Assembly (NCBI GenBank): GCA_937927725.1
Contig: CALBSE010000037.1
Location: forward strand, 1-19,258
DNA length: 19,258 nt
Direction: 5' to 3'
Origin: an uncultured Actinomycetes bacterium
GTDB lineage: Bacteria > Actinomycetota > Acidimicrobiia > Acidimicrobiales > Acidimicrobilacustridaceae
In this document: in pieces, positions 15,222-19,258 of the stretch
Layout of the letters: each line of letters begins with the position of its first letter
Numbering within the stretch: position 1 is the first letter of the stretch
The notes under the pieces: model-generated
What the model saw: the letters and a program-made list of their open reading frames with translations, nothing else
What the model was told of the DNA's origin: nothing
Databases searched by the model: none
Translations under genes and position numbers: made by a program

Positions 15222-17101
15222 GTGAAAGAGCCTCCCCCATCGACCGGGGGTTCTGCCACCGGTTCTCGATGGTCGTGGTCGTGGTCGTGGTCGTGCTCGT
15301 GCTCGTGCTCGTGGTCGTGGTCGTGGTCGTGCATCACATGGGTATGAACGTGATCGATAACCGGAGCATTTACGAGGGCTTCACCGCGTCGGTCATTGGT
15401 GGACCACGACGGGTCGATGGCGCTGCAGGTCAACGTGCACGGACCGTCGCCTTCAACCTCCCACAAGATCGCCGGCCGCGCGCCGTGCCAGCGCAACGCG
15501 AATGACAACGAACCACCGATTGTCGGCACTCGCAGGACAGCAACGGGTTGACCCAGCCAGTCCTCACCAAATCCGGGCAGGAGATCGATCGTCGAACCGC
15601 TGTCATTCACGACAAGCGAACGAACATTGCGAAGGAACGCTGCGGTTCGGGCCGGATCGTGTGCGTCCGTTGCACTCGGCCAGGTCCACAGCGGTTCGCC
15701 TTCTAAGAGGTTGCGTCGAAGCTCTCCAACCGCATCAGAACGTCGCTGCCCGTCCCCGGGACCATCGACGGCAATCGACCGGCGCTCCATTTCTTCCGAA
15801 AGCGCGATCAAATGGAGACGAACAGCAAGCGCTGCGTCGGTTTGACCAACACGTTCGAGTAATGAAGCTGCAGAGCGATACGCACGTGCCGTCCATCTCG
15901 CGTCGTAGGCCCGACGGTCTTCCGCCTCAAGCAGCTCTGGGCCGTTGCCGGTTCCGAAAAATGACCGTGATGGACGCAGGCGACTACTTCGTTGACGCTT
16001 CGACAACCAATGCACAGCCGATGCAACTCGTTCAACAAGTGCGTCTGCGAAGGGTTCGTTCGCAGTCAGCGCAACATGACGCTCGACAGCTACGACCCAG
16101 CTCGCAGTCGCGTCGAGACGCGAGGCATCGAGCGAACCGTCTGAATTTTGGAGATCCGTTGCCGCAAGGAGAAGTCGTTCGGCTTCTGCGGACAATCCCT
16201 GTTCGTCAAGCGCCATCGTGAGTTCTGAACGTTCCAGTCCGTCAACCGGTACCCCCGGCCAGCGCAAAGGGTCCTCACCGGCAACATGAACGAGGAGATG
16301 CGCTCGCGCTGCATCGATTGCTTCTTCAGTTTCAATTTGTCGTTCGGGGAAATCGAATCGTGGCGAACGAGCAAGTTGCGCCTTCCAACCGGCAATGACG
16401 CGATCGTGCGGTGGAAGCGTCGCTACTTCGATCCGCGCAAGCTCGCTTGTGGCCACTCCTGAGAGAAGTGGAAGAACCACTCGCAGCGTCGCCGTATGAG
16501 GAAGCGGAAAGACAAATCCAACCGTCACCGAACCCGAGGATGATGAAACGCCGTCTTCTGGGAATTCCGGCACAGCATCGCCATCGACAGTTACCTCTTG
16601 GGCAGATCGGCCATTGGTCGCGATGCCGTAGCGCGACGGCTGCCGAGAAAACAGCGCCACTGCATCTCCGTTCACGGTGACGGCATCATCAACGACATCA
16701 ATGACTGCTGTCGCGCTCGATGAGCCCGAAAGCGCAATGGCAAGAGCCACCGGAATCTTCGTTGCATTATGAAAATCGGCCACCAGAACCGGCAGTCCCG
16801 TTGCCCCGTCCACAGCGCTCCAAACACGCTGTTCAATCTCGCCACCGGGAAGTCGCAACCCGCTGAGGATGACCGGTGTGGCGTCCAAAAGTGATTGACG
16901 CACATGAGCGCCACTCGAGGCGATGTGCCAACGATCCTCCGCCCCGACCCACCAATCGAGCGACCATGCCCCGCCTTCAGGCGTAACAACGCCGCGTCGG
17001 CTGATCGCGGCTCGGCCACCAGCCCCGATTGTTCCCAGAAGGGCCCACGACTCTCCAAAGAGTTGCCCTTCAGCGGTTTGGTCTACAGCGAGGTGCTCCA
17101 T
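15218..17101 (-). CDS. Glycosidase-like (alpha/alpha-toroid) protein with His/Asp/Glu-rich C-terminal tail
   Basis: A cytosolic-looking 627-residue protein without signal peptide. Residues about 10-220 look like an all-beta domain (GESWALLGTIGAGGRAAISR, SLDWWVGAEDRWH). About 260-540 is helical and recalls the six-hairpin fold of GH15-type enzymes (LRWPGVPVDGLERSELTMAL, LLLAATDLQNSDGSLDASRL). No catalytic pair can be assigned with confidence, so an active glycosidase is not shown. The tail (about 584-611) alternates His with Asp or Glu and is probably metal-binding. The stop overlaps the cyclase start (ATGA). An upstream GTG at 17131 is in frame; I chose the ATG at 17101 because TAGCGT (17110-17115) ends 8 nt before it. 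The family assignment is tentative. Confidence 0.75.
   Translation of the reverse strand: MEHLAVDQTAEGQLFGESWALLGTIGAGGRAAISRRGVVTPEGGAWSLDWWVGAEDRWHIASSGAHVRQSLLDATPVILSGLRLPGGEIEQRVWSAVDGATGLPVLVADFHNATKIPVALAIALSGSSSATAVIDVVDDAVTVNGDAVALFSRQPSRYGIATNGRSAQEVTVDGDAVPEFPEDGVSSSSGSVTVGFVFPLPHTATLRVVLPLLSGVATSELARIEVATLPPHDRVIAGWKAQLARSPRFDFPERQIETEEAIDAARAHLLVHVAGEDPLRWPGVPVDGLERSELTMALDEQGLSAEAERLLLAATDLQNSDGSLDASRLDATASWVVAVERHVALTANEPFADALVERVASAVHWLSKRQRSSRLRPSRSFFGTGNGPELLEAEDRRAYDARWTARAYRSAASLLERVGQTDAALAVRLHLIALSEEMERRSIAVDGPGDGQRRSDAVGELRRNLLEGEPLWTWPSATDAHDPARTAAFLRNVRSLVVNDSGSTIDLLPGFGEDWLGQPVAVLRVPTIGGSLSFALRWHGARPAILWEVEGDGPCTLTCSAIDPSWSTNDRRGEALVNAPVIDHVHTHVMHDHDHDHEHEHEHDHDHDHDHREPVAEPPVDGGGSFT
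15271..15330. repeat. Ten tandem hexamers encoding the His/Asp/Glu tail
   Basis: Plus-strand units are GGTCGT x4, GCTCGT x3, GGTCGT x3 without interruption, coding on the minus strand for (His-Asp) and (His-Glu) pairs. The block structure suggests slippage expansion with one substitution then copied. A copy-number change would alter tail length in frame. Confidence 0.95.
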
Positions 17102-17109
17102 CGGCGGCG

Positions 17110-17115
17110 ACGCTA
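17110..17115 (-). promoter_or_regulatory. Candidate -10 box of the glycosidase-like gene
   Basis: TAGCGT on the minus strand, 8 nt before the ATG at 17101. It supports that start over the GTG at 17131. No -35 was recognised. The gap 17102-17209 holds promoters for both divergent genes. Confidence 0.4.
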
Positions 17116-17197
17116 CCCCCGGCCGAACCACCGCCCTTCACCCTGAAGGCCAGTTCGGCACAAATCAGCGCCTAGGAGAGACGCAACCGACGCGACC

Positions 17198-17203
17198 TAC
17201 ACT
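17198..17203 (+). promoter_or_regulatory. -10 box of cofC
   Basis: TACACT followed by 6 nt and then the GTG of cofC at 17210. This is the classic actinobacterial leaderless arrangement, so transcription probably starts at the G of the start codon. No convincing -35 is seen at the usual distance. Confidence 0.6.
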
Positions 17204-17209
17204 CCGGCG

Positions 17210-17794
17210 GTGTCCGTATCGGAGTCCACACGAGCTGTGCTCATTCCCGTCAAGGCGTTCTCCGATGCAAAAGCGCGCCTCTCGGATGCACTCGCGCCTG
17301 CGCAACGGGCGGCGTTAGCCGAATCAATGGCAACCACCGTGGTCCGCGCTGCTGCCCCCCTTGACGTCTGGGTCGTGTGCGATGACACGGCAGTCGCCGA
17401 ATGGGCGACGCGGCTCGGCGCAAATGTGCTTTGGAAGCCCGGGCGCGGCCTCAATGGCGCTGTCAACGAAGGCGTCGCGGATCTCGCTCACCTCGATGTC
17501 GACATCGTGATCGTCGCTCACGCCGATCTTCCTCACGCCGAACATCTCGAATGGTTGGCCGACACCGATGGCGTCACACTTGTCCCGGACAGACACGGCG
17601 ACGGCACCAACGTCATCGTGATTCCGACCGATAGCGGATTCATTTTTTCTTACGGCCCTGCATCATTTACTCGCCACCATGAAGAGGCCGAACGACTCGG
17701 GCTTGAAGTTCGCGTCATTCACGATGAACGCTTGGCATGGGACGTCGACCGACCTGAAGACCTCAACACCCCGCCATGGGCAACACATCAATGA
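17210..17794 (+). CDS. cofC: CofC/FbiD, phosphoenolpyruvate or 2-phospholactate guanylyltransferase (coenzyme F420)
   Basis: Joins GTP with phosphoenolpyruvate (actinobacteria) or 2-phospho-L-lactate (archaea) to give the activated side-chain precursor of coenzyme F420. The 194 residues show the MobA-like nucleotidyltransferase pattern: LIPVKAFSDAKARLSDAL (11-28), VVCDD (55-59), GLNGAVNEG (80-88), HADLP with Asp106, LVPDRHGDGTNVI (124-136), FSYGPASFTRHHEEAERLGL (146-165) and DVDRPEDL (178-185). Length is normal for the family. The start is GTG, set by the TACACT box. Its stop overlaps the next start as ATGA. The window holds no other F420 genes (cofD/fbiA, fbiB, fbiC). It implies F420-dependent redox enzymes in this organism. 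Confidence 0.93.
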   Translation: MSVSESTRAVLIPVKAFSDAKARLSDALAPAQRAALAESMATTVVRAAAPLDVWVVCDDTAVAEWATRLGANVLWKPGRGLNGAVNEGVADLAHLDVDIVIVAHADLPHAEHLEWLADTDGVTLVPDRHGDGTNVIVIPTDSGFIFSYGPASFTRHHEEAERLGLEVRVIHDERLAWDVDRPEDLNTPPWATHQ

Positions 17795-18570
17795 CTTCCG
17801 AACTACCACCGCTTCCCGTTGGAGATCTCCCGGAGACACCGATGGCGTCTCGGAACATTCCGACGCCATCGCGCGCACTCGTCATCGTCGCTCATCCTGA
17901 CGACGCAGAATTTCAGTGCGGCGGCACTCTTGCGAAATGGGCAGCAGGCGGATGTGTCATCAACCATCTGGTTTTGACCGACGGCGCAAAAGGAACGTGG
18001 GACCCCAACCAGAACGCCGAGGAACTCGTGGAGCAACGGCGCAACGAACAGATGGAAGCTGCCCGTCGGCTCGGCTCAACGGGCAAAGTCGTCATGCTCG
18101 GGCACGTCGACGGCGAGCTGCAACCAACGCTCCATATTCGCGATCAAGTTGCCTACTGGATCCGTTCAACGCAACCGGACGTCGTTCTGGCACACGACCC
18201 CTGGAAGCGTTACCGACTCCATCCTGACCATCGCAACGCCGGTTGGCTCGCACTCGATGCAATCGTCGCGGCCCGTGATCCTCACTACTTCGGTCACCAC
18301 GGTCTCGAGGTTCACCGACCGGACTGTGCACTCCTCTTCGAAGCCGACGAACCCGATCACGTCGAAGACATCACCGGTTTTGTCGACACAAAGGTTGAAG
18401 CGCTCCTCGCTCATACAAGCCAGTTCGTCACAACCCACTCGATTCCCACAGACGACGACGGTTCGGCGGCAACCAAATTCGGCGAGCGCATTCGTGACCA
18501 CGCTTCGGCGGTCGGTAGCGCCACGGGAGTCTCTCGTGGCGAGATCTTCAAACTGCTGACGCATCTCTGA
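17791..18570 (+). CDS. PIG-L/LmbE-type zinc-dependent N-deacetylase
   Basis: Family of N-acetylglucosamine-conjugate deacetylases (for example MshB and Mca in mycothiol metabolism). The protein has 259 residues from this start. The zinc motif AHPDDAEFQCGG lies near residue 35-46 and the second ligand motif RLHPDHRNAG near 142-151; TDGAKGTWDPNQNAEEL is typical of actinobacterial members. Starts are uncertain: ATG 17776 lies within cofC, ATG 17791 overlaps the cofC stop as ATGA (my choice), and ATG 17842 has a CGGAG 6 nt upstream and begins just before the conserved domain. The overlap implies coupling with cofC. The substrate is not known; mycothiol-related or sugar-conjugate deacetylation are both possible. 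Confidence 0.9.
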   Translation: MTSELPPLPVGDLPETPMASRNIPTPSRALVIVAHPDDAEFQCGGTLAKWAAGGCVINHLVLTDGAKGTWDPNQNAEELVEQRRNEQMEAARRLGSTGKVVMLGHVDGELQPTLHIRDQVAYWIRSTQPDVVLAHDPWKRYRLHPDHRNAGWLALDAIVAARDPHYFGHHGLEVHRPDCALLFEADEPDHVEDITGFVDTKVEALLAHTSQFVTTHSIPTDDDGSAATKFGERIRDHASAVGSATGVSRGEIFKLLTHL

Positions 18571-18581
18571 ATCGATTTGAC

Positions 18582-18613
18582 TGCCCGTCAGAAATCTTTC
18601 CTTCATGACGGCA
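18582..18613 (+). terminator. Stem-loop after the PIG-L gene
   Basis: TGCC-C-GTCA (18582-18590) pairs with TGACGGCA (18606-18613) as an 8-bp stem with one bulged C; the 15-nt loop is T-rich. It begins 11 bp after the PIG-L stop. No U-run follows, so termination is only probable. Confidence 0.45.
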
Positions 18614-18645
18614 CTATGAACAGAAGACGAACTCCGCCCGAGTAT

Positions 18646-18668
18646 CCGCGCGTGAACCCGACGCGCGG
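18646..18668 (+). other. GC-rich hairpin in the leader of phoH2
   Basis: CCGCGCGT (18646-18653) and ACGCGCGG (18661-18668) form a perfect 8-bp stem around a 7-nt loop. It lies about 126 bp before the phoH2 ATG, in the 224-bp stretch after PIG-L. It may be a leader structure or a second terminator arm. Confidence 0.5.
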
Positions 18669-18711
18669 TGTTGGATGACGGAGTCGCAGCAACCGCACCT
18701 CCGGGAGACCA

Positions 18712-18798
18712 GTGACCACCACGCAGGCCGTGTCGTCCAACTCGTCCGATCGATCGCAGGGAACACTCCCAGATCTCGTCACGGGAGGCGGTCGATGA
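18712..18798 (+). CDS. Possible 28-aa small ORF overlapping the phoH2 start (PhoAT-like position)
   Basis: GTG at 18712 opens a 28-codon frame (MTTTQAVSSNSSD... ending DLVTGGGR) whose TGA (18796-18798) overlaps the phoH2 ATG as ATGA. GGGAG stands 5 nt before the GTG. In mycobacteria a short gene, phoAT, overlaps phoH2 and has been described as its antitoxin partner; I recall this from the literature and cannot align the two here. The peptide is polar, rich in Ser and Thr, with no known domain. A rival reading is that this stretch is non-coding leader, or that phoH2 begins at an in-frame ATG at 18675 and reads through here in another frame. Third-codon GC is similar in both frames, so it does not decide. 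Confidence 0.35.
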   Translation: MTTTQAVSSNSSDRSQGTLPDLVTGGGR

Positions 18799-19258
18799 CA
18801 ACTTTGGGTAAACGCATTTATGTTGTTGACACATCGGTACTTCTTGCCGACCCGAAGTCCATGACTCGTTTTGAAGAACACGATGTCGTGCTTCCCGTTG
18901 TTGTCGTGCTTGAACTTGAGTCAAAGCGCAATCATCCGGAACTCGGTTGGTCGGCGCGTCAAGCGTTACGACAACTTGAACATTGGCGCGTCAAGTACGG
19001 AAACCTCACGACAGCATTTGCGGTGAACGACGCCGGCGGAACGTTGCGCGTCGAAATCAACCATCAAGAGCTCAGCGCGCTTCCGCCATCGCTTTCAGGC
19101 GATAGCAACGATCACCGCATTCTTGCCGTGGCCCAAAACCTCGCGGCCGAGGGAAATGACGTCACCGTCGTAACGAAAGACCTTCCACTTCGGCTGAAGG
19201 CGTCGATCGTTGGTCTCGCAGCCGACGAATACCGCAACGAACTCGCTCATGACGACAG
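18795..19258 (+). CDS. phoH2: PIN-PhoH fusion protein (PhoH2 type), 3' part beyond the right edge
   Basis: PhoH2 proteins join an N-terminal PIN ribonuclease to a C-terminal PhoH ATPase/helicase and act on RNA. The 154 visible residues are the PIN domain only: IYVVDTSVLLADP with Asp12, a Glu at about 40 (VVLELESKR), GDSNDHRIL with Asp106, and TKDLPLRLKA with Asp129, so the acidic nuclease site is complete. GWSARQALRQLEHW and VGLAADEY match the PhoH2 pattern. The PhoH domain itself is not seen and is inferred. GGGAGG 6-7 nt before the ATG at 18795 sets the start; an in-frame ATG at 18675 has no such site. Confidence 0.9.
   Translation, partial: MTTLGKRIYVVDTSVLLADPKSMTRFEEHDVVLPVVVVLELESKRNHPELGWSARQALRQLEHWRVKYGNLTTAFAVNDAGGTLRVEINHQELSALPPSLSGDSNDHRILAVAQNLAAEGNDVTVVTKDLPLRLKASIVGLAADEYRNELAHDD

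Noticed and set aside
15271..15330. Hexamer array as a CRISPR or regulatory repeat
   Set aside because: No spacers; it is in frame inside a gene and codes for the His/Asp/Glu tail.
18571..18794. Riboswitch upstream of phoH2
   Set aside because: Two hairpins are present, but no conserved core of a known class (c-di-AMP, SAM, cobalamin, glycine) could be recognised.
1..19258. tRNA, rRNA, insertion sequence, prophage or defence genes
   Set aside because: None seen on either strand; the coding is dense and the intergenic gaps are all below 300 bp.

Overview
The window looks like the chromosome of a high-GC actinobacterium, most likely of the class Acidimicrobiia (Ilumatobacter/Microthrix-like). 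This is inferred from a mycobacterial-type mutasome (imuA, imuB, dnaE2) behind TCGAAC-N4-GTTCGA LexA operators, a coenzyme F420 gene (cofC), a PIN-PhoH protein, repeat-bearing secreted proteins ending in VVGWFP, and many start codons placed 6 to 8 nt after a TANNNT box, as in leaderless transcription. No database search was possible, so the taxonomy is an inference.

Layout. From 1 to 17101 every gene is on the minus strand; from 17210 to the end all are on the plus strand, with a divergent promoter region between. Reading the minus strand in transcription order: a 627-residue glycosidase-like protein with a His/Asp/Glu-rich C-terminal tail (17101-15218) overlaps by ATGA the start of a cytosolic class III adenylyl cyclase (15221-13602). 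Two tandem paralogous lipoprotein solute-binding proteins of family 5 follow (13453-11795 and 11654-10005), each followed by a long hairpin and with no permease or ATPase genes nearby. Then come rnhB (RNase HII), a four-helix membrane protein, a stand-alone NfuN-domain protein, and the SOS block: imuA, imuB, an unrecognised 178-residue glycine-rich protein, a 990-residue secreted subtilisin-like protease, and dnaE2, which runs off the left edge.

Plus strand: cofC (F420 biosynthesis) overlaps a PIG-L/LmbE-type deacetylase, and after a structured leader a PIN-PhoH (PhoH2-like) gene begins and runs off the right edge. A short ORF lies directly upstream of phoH2 and overlaps it by ATGA.

How the parts work together. 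The clearest system is the damage-inducible mutasome: two near-identical promoters, each with a perfect LexA palindrome between -35 and -10, drive imuA-imuB and dnaE2. ImuB has lost the Y-family catalytic acidic residues but keeps a clamp-binding-like motif, so DnaE2 should be the polymerase. The less usual points are the two genes lying between imuB and dnaE2, the start codon of rnhB sitting in a hairpin arm, the cyclase coupled to a His-tailed glycosidase-like protein, and the small ORFs upstream of phoH2. No tRNA, rRNA, CRISPR array, insertion sequence or prophage gene was seen.
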